A stretch of DNA of 64,000 nt from positions 195,873,482 through 195,937,481 of the forward strand of contig CM060953.1 of assembly GCA_030765055.1 (NCBI GenBank). The letters are read 5' to 3'. The stretch comes from Mantis religiosa. Taxonomy: Eukaryota > Arthropoda > Insecta > Mantodea > Mantidae. Shown here one piece after another: positions 11,608-22,259 of the stretch; within the stretch, counting starts at the first letter, position 1; each line of letters begins with the position of its first letter. The notes beneath the pieces are model-generated. The model made no database searches. It was given only the letters and a program-made list of their open reading frames with translations, and had not been told where the DNA came from. Made by a program: the position numbers and the translations under genes.

Positions 11608-12735
11608 ATGAAAGGGTAGAGCTAGACTGAAAAATTCAATGCTATAGCCAAGATATAAACCACGGATCTTCTGGTCTCCGTCCAGCCGCTCTAAACCATT
11701 GAGCTACTATGACCAACATGCCAATATGACATTAACTGACTCGTGTTTCTCCCGATAAACCACTAGGAGTTCTCATAAACCCATGAGACAACTACCTTAA
11801 TGACGACTTACTATGCTGTAAGTACTTTAAGACCCGGGCTTTATAGTAAACTACTAGGAGTTCTCATAAACACATGAGACAACTACCTTAATGGCGACTT
11901 ACTATGCTGTAAGTACTTTAAGGCCCGGGCTTTATAGTAAACCACTAGTAGTTCTCATAAACACATGAGACAACTACCTTAATGACGACTTACTATGCTG
12001 TAAGAACTTTAAGGCCCGGGGTTTATAGTAAACCACTAGGAGTTCTCATAAACACATGAGACAACTACCTTAATGACGACTTACTATGCTGTAAGTACTT
12101 TAAGACCCGGGCTTTATATTAAGCCACTAGGAGTTCTCATAAATACATGAGACAACTACCTTAATGACGACTTACTATGCTGTAAGTACTTTAAGACCCG
12201 GGCTTTATAGTAAACCACTAGGAGTTCTCATAAATACATGAGACAACTACCTTAATGACGACTTACTATGCTGTATGTACTTTAAGACCCGGGCTTTATA
12301 GTAAACCACTAGGAGTTCTCATAAACACATGAGACAACTACCTTAATGACGACTTACTATGCTGTAAGTACTTTAAGGCCCGGGCTTTGTAGTAAACCAC
12401 TAGGAGTTCTCATAAACACATGAGACAACTACCTTAATGACGACTTACTATGCTGTAAGTACTTTAAGGCCCGGGCTTTATAGTAAACCACTAGGAGTTC
12501 TCATAAACACATGAGACAACTACCTTAATGACGACTTACTATGCTGTAAGAACTTTAAGACCCGGGCTTTATAGTAAACCACTAGGAGTTCTCATAAACA
12601 CATGAGACAACTACCTTAATGACGACTTACTATGCTCTAAGTACTTTAAGGCCCGGGCTTTATAGTTCGTACCACTATTAGGCACAATTAATGGAAATTA
12701 ATTGTTCTCTCACACTAGCCCCCCGTAGGTGGGGT
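11608..12735 (-). repeat. tRNA-like hairpin element with a 10-unit 91-bp array (left arm)
   Basis: The minus-strand tRNA-like module is at 11714-11641 (degenerate acceptor CTATAG, B-box-like region retained). It is followed by GACTCGTGTTTCTCCCG and then ten units of 91 bp beginning CACTAGGAGTTCTCATAAAC, at 11761, 11852, 11943 and so on to about 12668. Each unit contains CCCGGG. The arm closes with CACACTAGCC at about 12710. It is the inverted counterpart of 14258-17345. Confidence 0.9.
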
Positions 12736-14257
12736 TCAGTCTACTTCAACTGCCGTGGTGCGCACGCTGCAGACCCCTAGCACTGGTGGTACCTCAGTCG
12801 TTACTAGAGGAACCTTGGGCCGAACATTAGAGCCCCTCCCTGTATGGGAGCTGTTCGGATTGGGTTGGACTCGAGGGGACAGTGTGTTCCCGACACTCAC
12901 GGGAAATTTGGTAAAGCCTGTTTACTTAACTGGTGTGCACGTCGGCCGCTGCATTTGACGAACCCTTATAATCGTTTTACGAACCCCGGACCTCCTTCTC
13001 CCAGATCTTTCTGCAAGGTTGCCACCTTTCTCGATACGTCATGGGTATCGTACGAGGTTTCGTCTAAATAAATTATCTCATGTCCATTACTGCAAAACTT
13101 CCTTACTTTTGATATATATATATATATCGCCAAGCTACAATTCTACTGGATTCCATCATAACCCTAAATTATTCAAAGTGCGGTATTTGAAACCCAGCTC
13201 CTTTAGGAGGCCGCGCAAAGTGCAGTGCCCGTAAGGAAAATCACAAATTTCTCACAAATGTGCAACCAAATCGTCTAAGGTGGACGCTCTCCCTTTTGCA
13301 TAGAATCTACAAATTTCTCGACGAATTAAATCGCATGCGAAATTATCTGCTTTAGAGTAACGTTTCCTTTTGTTTTCACACTTGATCGGCGTCTTTGATA
13401 TTCCTTTCGTCACAACATTTCTTACTGTATTTCTGTGAATACCCAGAATTTATCATCAGGTTCATTACACGACCCCTTACCAAGATTATTTGTCAGCACA
13501 TATTTATATGTGTTCAAAACAAGCGCTTGAATTTGCTTAGAAACAGTTCCCGTTATTACTTTGTTTTTGAGGCTTTTCCAGTAATATAACTCGGCCCAGT
13601 TATTCACACTGTCTTCAATTTGATTATTTTCACTTGACTGAAAGCTATCTACTACTTGATTTGCATTTACCACTGTAATTCCCTCCCACGGTCTCCACAT
13701 CGTGACACACAACGAATTTCTGCACGTAATGAAACAGATCAACTGGAAGTTGGAACTTTGGCAACCGAGACTCCACGTGGAGTAAACATGCGACTGTCAT
13801 TTCGAGAAAATCAGGGTTGCTATTGGTCCTCAATGACAGTGTTCCATTTCTGAAGTGTGGAGATAGATTTATGACGGTCATTAGTGGGCGGGAGAGTAGT
13901 TTCCTTTGAGCGGTTATCTGCACTTCCGTTCACTTAGACAGACTTTACCACCGGCCAGGCTACGGCCGCCCGGAGGGGATAGAGGGTTGCCTAATATGTG
14001 CCGGGTACTAGCCTGCAGAGTTAGTAGAAGGTGTGCTAGATCACCAGGCGGCCCCACCGAGGTTTTCGGTAGTCTTACTTGCGAGGTTGACGCGCGTAAG
14101 TGGCGTATTCACTTCCACCCGTCTTGATTTTCGAGTCGATGCGGGGCTTTTTAGACTCCAGATATTGCGCTATGGAAAGAGCCCCGGAGTTTCGGCTCCC
14201 GGGTAGAAGAAGCCCCGGGTCCTTGGTCTTACGGGTCCAGGTAACCTCTGGCGTAAC
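12736..14257. other. Spacer between two inverted 91-bp arrays
   Basis: About 1.5 kb, GC-rich at both ends (12740-13010 and 13930-14257) and AT-rich in the centre. The centre holds a transposase N-terminal remnant (separate entry) and a short TA microsatellite at 13112-13127. The GC-rich ends show no domain I recognise; a near-perfect AATAAA lies at about 13067. Confidence 0.5.
13150..13742 (-). pseudogene. IS630/Tc1-like transposase, N-terminal DNA-binding remnant
   Basis: On the minus strand, 13595-13485 encodes a segment with KQIQALVLNTYKYVL, resembling the start of insect IS630-type transposases. A frame change then leads to GIHRNTVRNVVTKG, a helix-turn-helix (about 13440-13400). Next come RYSKADNFACDLIRREI, then RFYAKGRASTLDDLVAHL, a stop, and EICDFPYGHCTLRGLLKELG (to about 13185). 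The motif order (HTH, then a FPxxxxTLRxLLKELGF block) is the family's usual N-terminal half. The DDE catalytic half is absent. A stop at about 13255 and frameshifts make it non-functional. It lies wholly inside the spacer of the inverted array. Confidence 0.75.
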
Positions 14258-14346
14258 ATTTCACACTAGCCGTGTGTAGGACGTACTATGAAAGGGTAAA
14301 GCCAGACTGAAAAATTTAATGCCATAGCCGGGATTGGAACCACGGG
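14258..14346 (-). repeat. Partial inverted copy of the tRNA-like hairpin element
   Basis: CACACTAGCCGTGTGTAGGA, then the sequence through AGACTGAAAAATTTAATGCC and a truncated B-box-like end (GGATTGGAACCACGG), is the inverse of 17270-17340. It breaks off in the tRNA-like part and joins the 91-bp array directly. With the plus-strand copy at 17151-17345 it makes the right-hand array flanked by inverted repeats of about 75 bp. Confidence 0.8.
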
Positions 14347-17150
14347 TCTTAAAGTACTTACAGCATAGTAAGTCGCCATTAAGGTAGTTGTCTCATGTGT
14401 TTATGAGAACTCCTAGTGGTTTACTATAAAGCCCGGGCCTTAAAGTACTTACAGCATAGTAAGTCGTCATTAAGGTGGCTGTCTCATGTGTTTATGAGAA
14501 CTCCTAGTGGTTTACAATAAAGCCCGGGCCTTAAAGTACTTACAGCATAGTAAGTCGTCATTAAGGTAGTTGTCTCATGTGTTTATGAGAACTCCTAGTG
14601 GTTTACTATAAAGCCCGGGCCTTAAAGTACTTACAGCATACTAAGTCGTCATTAAGGTAGTTGTCTCCTGTGTTTATGAGAACTCCTAGTGGTTTACAAT
14701 AAAGCCCGGGCCTTAAAGTACTTACAGCATAGTAAGTCGTCATTAAGGTAGTTGTCTCGTGCGTTTATGAGAACTCCTAGTGGTTTACTATAAAGTCCGG
14801 GCCTTAAAGTACTTACAGCATAGTAAGTCGTCATTAAGGTAGTTGTCTCGTGTGTTTATGAGAACTCCTAGTGGTTTACTATAAAGCCCGGGCCTTAAAG
14901 TACTTACAGCATAGTAAGTCGTCATTAAGGTAGTTGTCTCGTGTGTTTATGAGAACTCCTAGTGGTTTACTATAAAGTCCGGGCCTTAAAGTACTTACAG
15001 CATAGTAAGTCGTCATTAAGGTAGTTGTCTCGTGTGTTTATGAGAACTCCTAATGGTTTACTATAAAGCCCGGGCCTTAAAGTACTTACAGCATAGTAAG
15101 TCGTCATTAAGGTAGTTGTCTCATGTGCTTATGAGAACTCCTAGTGGTTTACTATAAAGCCCGGGCCTTAAAGTACTTACAGCATAGTAAGTCGTCATTA
15201 AGGTAGTTGTATCATGTGTTTATGAGAACTCCTAGTGGTTTACTATAAAGCCCGGGCCTTAAAGTACTTACAGCATAGTAAGTCGTCATTAAGGTAGTTG
15301 TATCATGTGTTTATGAGAACTCCTAGTGGTTTACTATAAAGCCCGGGTCTTAAAGTACTTACAGCATAGTAAGTCGTCATTAAGGTAGTTGTATCATGTG
15401 TTTATGAGAACTCCTAGTGGTTTACTATAAAGCCCGGGCCTTAAAGTACTTACAGCATAGTAAGTCGTCATTAAGGTAGTTGTATCATGTGTTTATGAGA
15501 ACTCCTAGTGGTTTACTATAAAGCCCGGGCCTTAAAGTACTTACAGCATAGTAAGTCGTCATTAAGGTAGTTGTATCATTTGTTTATGAGAACTCCTAGT
15601 GGTTTACTATAAAGCCCGGGCCTTAAAGTACTTACAGCATAGTAAGTCGTCATTAAGGTAGTTGTATCATGTGTTTATGAGAACTCCTAGTGGTTTACTA
15701 TAAAGCCTGGGCCTTAAAGTACTTACAGCATAGTAAGTCGTCATTAAGGTAGTTGTCTCCTGTGTTTATGAGAACTCCTAGTGGTTTACAATAAAGCCCG
15801 GGCCTTAAAGTACTTACAGCATAGTAAGTCGTCATTAAGGTAGTTGTCTCGTGCGTTTATGAGAACTCCTAGTGGTTTACTATAAAGTCCGGGCCTTAAA
15901 GTACTTACAGCATAGTAAGTCGTCATTAAGGTAGTTGTCTCGTGTGTTTATGAGAACTCCTAGTGGTTTACTATAAAGCCCGGGCCTTAAAGTACTTACA
16001 GCATAGTAAGTCGTCATTAAGGTAGTTGTCTCGTGTGTTTATGAGAACTCCTAGTGGTTTACTATAAAGTCCGGGCCTTAAAGTACTTACAGCATAGTAA
16101 GTCGTCATTAAGGTAGTTGTCTCGTGTGTTTATGAGAACTCCTAATGGTTTACTATAAAGCCCGGGCCTTAAAGTACTTACAGCATAGTAAGTCGTCATT
16201 AAGGTAGTTGTCTCATGTGCTTATGAGAACTCCTAGTGGTTTACTATAAAGCCCGGGCCTTAAAGTACTTACAGCATAGTAAGTCGTCATTAAGGTAGTT
16301 GTATCATGTGTTTATGAGAACTCCTAGTGGTTTACTATAAAGCCCGGGCCTTAAAGTACTTACAGCATAGTAAGTCGTCATTAAGGTAGTTGTATCATGT
16401 GTTTATGAGAACTCCTAGTGGTTTACTATAAAGCCCGGGTCTTAAAGTACTTACAGCATAGTAAGTCGTCATTAAGGTAGTTGTATCATGTGTTTATGAG
16501 AACTCCTAGTGGTTTACTATAAAGCCCGGGCCTTAAAGTACTTACAGCATAGTAAGTCGTCATTAAGGTAGTTGTATCATGTGTTTATGAGAACTCCTAG
16601 TGGTTTACTATAAAGCCCGGGCCTTAAAGTACTTACAGCATAGTAAGTCGTCATTAAGGTAGTTGTATCATTTGTTTATGAGAACTCCTAGTGGTTTACT
16701 ATAAAGCCCGGGCCTTAAAGTACTTACAGCATAGTAAGTCGTCATTAAGGTAGTTGTATCATGTGTTTATGAGAACTCCTAGTGGTTTACTATAAAGCCT
16801 GGGCCTTAAAGTACTTACAGCATAGTAAGTCGTCATTAAGGTAGTTGTCTCATGTGTTTATGAGAACTCCTAGTGGTTTACTATAAAGCCCGGACCTTAA
16901 AGTACTTACAGCATAGTAAGTCGTCATTAAGGTAGTTGTCTCATGTGTTTATGAGAACTCCTAGTGGTTTACTATAAAGCCCGGGCCTTAAAGTACTTAC
17001 AGCATAGTAAGTCGTCATTAAGGTAGTTGTCTCATGTGTTTATGAGAACTCCTAGTGGTTTACTATAAAGCCCGGGCCTTAAAGTACTTACAGCATAGTT
17101 AGTCGTCATTAAGGTAGTTGTATCATGTGTTTATGAGAACTCCTAGTGGT
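14347..17150 (+). repeat. Tandem array, about 31 units of 91 bp (right arm)
   Basis: Units start near CTTAAAGTACTTACAGCATA and contain GTCGTCATTAAGGTAGTTGT, CTCCTAGTGGTTTACTATAA and GCCCGGG. The array is the reverse complement of the 10-unit array at 11761-12668. A 1092-bp block (12 units) is duplicated: rare variants such as TTGTCTCCTGTG (14661 and 15753) and AAGCCTGGGCC (about 15703 and 16795) recur exactly 1092 bases apart. Confidence 0.97.
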
Positions 17151-17345
17151 TTACCGGGAAAAACACGAGTCAGTTCGAGAATTTAATGTCATATCGGCAC
17201 GTTGGCCATAGTAGCTCAATGGGTTAGAGTGACTGGACGGAGACCAGAAGATCCGTGGTTCAAATCCCGGCTATGGCATTGAATTTTTCAGTCTGGCTCT
17301 ACCCTTTCATAGTGCGTCCTACACACGGCTAGTGTGAAAGAACAA
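17151..17345 (+). mobile_element. tRNA-like hairpin element (copy beside the 91-bp array)
   Basis: The tRNA-like module at 17205-17277 has A-box-like TAGCTCAATGGGTTAGAG and B-box-like GGTTCAAATCCC. Flanking inverted repeats lie at 17167-17188 (GAGTCAGTTCGAGAATTTAA) and 17278-17302 (ATTGAATTTTTCAGTCTGGC). It ends with the shared tail CACACGGCTAGTGTGAAAG. It directly follows the last 91-bp unit, so the repeated unit corresponds to sequence normally lying just outside the hairpin element (compare 38995-39100 and 28530-28610). Confidence 0.82.
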
Positions 17346-18133
17346 TTTATTTCCATTTCTGCAATGTTCTATAACAAACAAGAAATCGAACTTTCCAGTC
17401 AGCTGTTTCTTTATCTGTTTCGGCAAGCTTTTATTTCCGCGTTACACTATGCTTCTCCTTGTGCGTTTCGGCCGCGCCTCCTCGCAACAATGCGGTCGGC
17501 GACAATATTTATTTACCAAAGCCAACATCGTCAATACTGTCCACGATTTCCTCACAGAAGCTCATTCACACATCTGCAGATCTACTAACGTTAGACTTAA
17601 CAATTGTTTAAATGCCAATGTCCTATGTCGGGTATCAGTCTGCAACCTTCAGAACGGAACGTCAGAGCAATTCCTGTCATTAAACTACGTCAAGGAACAA
17701 TGCGAATATGCATAAGTACTTCGCACGTGCAAGAAACTCCTTCGCATACAATTAAATTGCCTTAATGGGATACGGTGCAAAAAAGGGCTTTTGAAAACAA
17801 GGTCACATAACGGAAAGACAGGACGGCTGTGTTTGTTGTTCATGGGTATAGCACACTTAGCCTGAGTTTATAATATCAAAGCTTAAAGAAATGATTAATC
17901 ACATCTTTACCTTGCATTTATTTTACATTTGATTAGCAGTCATGCGAATAACAAAACAATCAAAATTAGATAATTTCTTCTGGAACACTTCTATAACAAA
18001 TTCCGTGTGGAAGCACTTATTGTGCTTTAAAATACCCATTTATAAAAACAGTTATGGACATTTGAAGAGTTCCGTACTCTTGAGTCTCGGAATAAGCATG
18101 GCTTCCTTCGGAAACTTTCTTTTTTAAATTTAT
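17346..18133. other. Unassigned stretch
   Basis: Short open frames only; no recognised domain. The first 300 bases are slightly GC-richer than the rest. Confidence 0.4.
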
Positions 18134-19095
18134 ATTCTCCAACGTTGTCATATCGGAAAAAGAATAAAATGATGTTCCAATGAGTACTACCCAATAGTTC
18201 TTGGACTTACCAGACATTCATCTTTCAGGATAAGTGAAAACCTCCAACGTTAAGTCATATCGGACGATGAATGAAATGATGTTTAAATCAGTACAGGGTA
18301 CATAGAGCTTAGAGTTACCAGACATTCATCTTTCAGGACAAGAGAAAACCTCTAATGTTAAGTCATATCGGACGATGAATGAAATGATGTTTAAATGAGT
18401 ACAGGGTACATAGAGCTTAGAGTTACCAGACATTCATCTTTCAGGATAAGAGAATACCTCCAACGTTAAGTCATATCGGACGATGAATGAAATGATGTTT
18501 AAATTAGTACAGGGTACATAGAGCTTAGAGTTACCAGACATTCATCTTTCAGGATAAGGGAAAACCTCCAACGTTAAGTCATATCGGACGATGAATGAAA
18601 TGATGTTCAAATAAGTAAGGGTACATAGAGCTTAGAGTTAGTAGACATTCATCTTTGAGGATAAGAGAAAACCTCCAACGTTAAGTCTATTCGGAAGAAA
18701 AATAAAATGATGTTCAAATGAGTACAGGGTACACAGAGCTTAGAGTTATCAGACATTCATCTTTCAGGATAAGAGGAAAGCTCCAACGTTAAGTCATATC
18801 GGACGATGAATGAAATGACGTTCAAATGAGTACAGGGTACATAGAGTTTAGAGTTACCAGACATTCATCTTTCAGGATAAGGTAAAACCTCCAACGTTAA
18901 GTCATATCGGACGATGAATGAAATGATGTTCAAATAAGTACAGGGTACATAGAGCTTAGAGTTACCAGACATTCATCTTTCAGGATAAGAGAAAACCTCC
19001 AACGTTAAGTCATATCGGACGATGAATGAAATGATGTTAAAATGAGTACAGGGTACATAGAGCTTAGAGTTAGCGGGCATTCATGTTTTACGATA
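18134..19095 (-). repeat. Tandem array, about 9 units of 108 bp
   Basis: The unit contains CAACGTTAAGTCATATCGGA, then GATGAATGAAATGATGTT, GTACAGGGTACATAGAGCTT and CCAGACATTCATCTTTCAGG. It is the reverse complement of the arrays at 57.0-58.9 kb and matches the single unit at 705-835. Outer units are more diverged (for example 18134-18200), as is typical at array edges. Confidence 0.95.
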
Positions 19096-19175
19096 AGGGA
19101 AAACGCCGGGAAAGGCTTACCTAACGAGGATTTAAACAGGCAGACACGCTAATGCGCTACAGAGGCGGAGAATAG
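19090..19175 (-). repeat. tRNA-like head of the 108-bp array element
   Basis: Read on the minus strand, GCCTCTGTAGCGCATTAGCG resembles a tRNA 5' half with an A box, and TGTTTAAATCCTCG resembles a B box. It lies immediately upstream, in element sense, of the 108-bp units, as at 31.4 kb and 0.64 kb. It is not a complete tRNA gene. Confidence 0.55.
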
Positions 19176-19775
19176 TGTAAAGTGGATAATTCGGTGTCTT
19201 GGATTTCGAACAGGTAGGAGAACCTGAAGTTTGCTAAGGAGACATCTGAGCAAAATTTGGCTGTAACTATAGAAAAGGACACTGAGAAGAAAAGCAGTTA
19301 AAGATTGACCTTAAAATTTAATTATAATTAACATATACCCATCCGGGAAACCCCGTTTTAATGAAAAATCTTTTAGGGTTTAAAGTGTCTTTAAAATGTA
19401 TTTTATTTAAGTTTAAATACTTAATTTCAATTAAAATATTAACCATTAAAGGAAGAGAGTAAAGCTGTCGTGTATGTATTTAGAGAAATGATTATTTATT
19501 AAAATTTTACCGTATATGAAGCAGGTGTTGGACGTGAGGCGGCCTCAGTTATACCAACTGATGCAATGAAACCTATTTTAAAGTATAGACCACTACCTAG
19601 CATGAGGGCAGAGAACATGTACAGCTTATACAACCTGGGGCATGGAGCACGCGCCTCAACAGTGTATGAACAATTTGCTCACTTGAATAACCACGCGTAG
19701 CTAAGGTCCACATCAACTGGTATGCTAGGATACACAAGTACATAAGTATGAAATATGGATTAAATGTAAGACTAA
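19176..19775. other. Unassigned stretch
   Basis: AT-rich at 19300-19500. No domain, terminus or array recognised. Confidence 0.4.
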
Positions 19776-20361
19776 AGTACCGATTGAGGTAATTCAGAAG
19801 GTATGCTTCCCTGGGTCAGAGCAACAAGGGTGGGAAAAATAGTTACACCCTCAAATTTATCATTTTACTTCACCTCACCTATATTTCTGGTTGGCTACTT
19901 CAGTGTGGGAAAGTTTCGGTTTCCATGACTTGATTTTTGTAATTTCTTGTTCTCCGCAACGGATAATTCTCTCTAGGAGATGCGTAAGGCCCAGGGGCAG
20001 GGGAAGCGGCTGTTGTTACTTCAGATCTTGCCCCCTGTCATTGTCCCTAATCAGCTCCGGACATCCATAGTATGCTTTCACCTCATCCTCTTTCCAAGGG
20101 GCACCAAAACAGAATCACAGGTACAGAATGTTTCATTGGTCGAGTACTAGATCCCCTCTTCGAACCTTTATTTAGAGTCATAGTAAAACATTACATTCCA
20201 GTAGAAGTATATAGATATAACATTATAACATAAGCGAAAAATTTGCATAAAGTTGCCAAATGTGAAATATCTAAACTGCCATTTACTCCCAGTCCAGTAC
20301 ACATTTTTGAGAAATCTTGTTAATTAATTCTGAACGAGATTCACTTTCATACCCTCAGTAC
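19776..20361. repeat. Dispersed repeat X (copy 2), joined to mariner M3
   Basis: Closely matches 9297-9900 across its whole length (AAGTACCGATTGAGGTAATT at the start, CTCAGTACGG at the end) and continues into a mariner copy at the same point. Small indels separate the copies. Confidence 0.82.
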
Positions 20362-20862
20362 GGTCATAATTTTTCGCATTAAAATTCAATCTTATTATAT
20401 TCTGTTATCTTAATGCGAAACAAACACGCCGTTGTAGTTTCATTGTTGGTACTCCTGGCTTCCGCCTGTGAGAACCAGGAAGTTCAGACATTTTCAGCAT
20501 CGCCTACCACTGAAATGGAAGTAACATGCAGTTAAAGTTGATGTTAGAGGAAAATCCGGAGTGTCTTTCAAACTTAATCACTGTTGATGAAACTTGGCTA
20601 CATTATTTTGATCCTGAGAGCAAACAGCAAAGCTCAGTGTGGAAATCTCCTTCATCACCAACCCCCCAAAAAAGTTAAAGTGGTTGCTTCTGCTGGGAAA
20701 GTTATGGTCATCTCATTCCTTGATATTCATGGAATGGTTTATCAGCATGTTGTACCTGCACACACATCAGTAACTGGACAATACTACAGGGATGTCCTGA
20801 GAACATTGCAAGTCCATATCAGGCGCAAAAGACCACATTTCCCTGAAAGACCACATTTTACT
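20362..20862 (+). mobile_element. mariner copy M3 (truncated both ends)
   Basis: Carries the same internal-deletion junction (GGAAGTAACATGCAGTTAAAG), then the Asp-containing block, here ITVDETWLHYFDPESKQQS, and the following frame through PAHTSVTGQYYRDVLRTLQV to RRKRPHF. It breaks off at about 20850, before the second catalytic Asp, and repeat X sequence follows. Confidence 0.85.
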
Positions 20863-20937
20863 CCCCGTCCAGTACAAGGTTTTTAGAAATCTTGTTAATT
20901 AATTTTGAACGATATTCACTTTGATACCCTCAGTACG
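20863..20937. repeat. Terminal 75 bp of repeat X (copy 3), joined to mariner M4
   Basis: CCGTCCAGTACAAGG through CCTCAGTACGG matches the last part of the X copies at 9.9 and 20.3 kb, and again passes straight into mariner sequence at the same base. Confidence 0.8.
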
Positions 20938-21812
20938 GTCATAATTTTTCGCATTAAAATTCAGTCTTTTTATATTCTGTTAGCTTAATATGAAACAAAC
21001 ACGCCGTAGTAGTTTCATTGTTGGTACTCCTGGCCCCCGTCTGTGAGAACCAGACAAGTTCAGACATATTCAGTATCGGTTACCGCTGTAATGGAGGTAA
21101 CATGCAGTTGATGTTGATGTTAGAGGAAGATCCGGTGCTTCTTTCAAACGTAATCACTGCTGATGAAACTTGTCTACACCTTTTCGATCCTGAGAGCAAA
21201 CAGTAAAGCTCAGTGTGGAAATCTCCTTCATCACCAACCCTCAAAAGAAGCAAAAGTGGTTGCTTCTGCTGGGAAAGTTGTGGTCATCTGGTTTTTTTTT
21301 ATATTCATGGAATTGTTTATTAGCAATTTGTACCTGCACACACATCAGTAACTGGACAATACTACAGGGATGTCCTGAAAAAATTACAAGTCCATATCAG
21401 GCGCAAAAGACATTTCTGTGAAGCAGGCTGGATGCTGCACCACGATAATGCTTGGCCGCATATTGCCAATGTTGTTGCTGAATATCTTGCAAAAATCAAC
21501 GTGAAGTGCATCCCTCATCCTCCCTATAGTCGAGTTTTAGTCCCATGTGACTTTTTTCTATTCCCTAACTTGAAGAAACGCCTCCGTGAGAGGTATTATC
21601 CATCATCAGAAACAGTAGTGAAGGCTGCGGAGGCGATTTTTAAGGATCTCTCAAAAATGGTTTCCAGCATGTCTTTGAAGACTGGCAGAAACGCTGGGAC
21701 AAGTGCACCGCATTCAGGGGAGGCTATTTTGAGAAGGACCATCAAAATTATGAGGATGAGTAAAGGAACGTTGTCAAAAAAATTGTGATCATTCTTTATT
21801 GAACATTGTTTA
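20938..21812 (+). mobile_element. mariner copy M4 (5' TIR lost, internally deleted)
   Basis: The first catalytic block is present but altered (VITADETCLHLFDPESKQ). HHDNAWPHIANVVAEYL and a degraded PPYSRVLVPCDFFLF block keep the second and third Asp positions. The C-terminal part runs to about 21785, and a partial 3' terminal repeat lies at 21785-21810 (TGTGATCATTCTTTATTGAAC). It has the same N-terminal deletion junction as M1-M3, and stops and frameshifts throughout. Confidence 0.87.
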
Positions 21813-22259
21813 TACTGTGTGTATAAACATTTGTTTGGAAAAGGTCCAACAGTGTTTGTATGTGTGAGCAAATAATTGCTATGGTATTTAAATCCATGGT
21901 CTTCAAAAGCTACGGCACCAAGTTTTTCAAAAAAAAAATATATATATATACATAAAATGACCACTCATTCCAAAATATCCTTTACCTGGAAAAACGCTCG
22001 AAAATTCTCATGGTTTCAAGACTGTAATTAAAATTTCATATATTTAAAATATTTTCATGAAATGTGCCTCTTGACTTTTCTGATAATTGCACTTGAAATC
22101 CTCTTCATTTTGCATTAGTTTTACGTAAATTGTAATGAATATAGCCTAGAAAGCACATATAAGATCTCTTACGGTTTACCAAGTAGACAATTCATCCAGA
22201 ATGAAAAGAATTTCTATGGATATTTCCAGAAAATAAAATACGAGGTCTGAGATTGATTT
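21813..22259. other. Unassigned AT-rich stretch
   Basis: Contains a short TA microsatellite at about 21938-21951 and no recognisable gene. Confidence 0.4.

Noticed and set aside
12736..14257. Ribosomal DNA or R-element fragment in the GC-rich spacer ends
   Set aside because: GC-rich character suggested it, but no conserved rRNA core sequence could be recognised.
14347..17150. CRISPR-like array
   Set aside because: Regular spacing, but the units are contiguous 91-bp repeats with no unique spacers, no cas-like genes, and a eukaryotic context.
17205..17277. Functional tRNA gene (anticodon-loop GGA)
   Set aside because: It has good A/B-box-like words and an acceptor-like stem, but base 33 is not T and there is an anticodon-stem mismatch. 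At least six similar copies are embedded in a repeat with flanking inverted repeats, so it is a repeat module.
17334..17715. Two overlapping open frames as a host gene
   Set aside because: Short, compositionally ordinary, no recognisable domain or splice logic.
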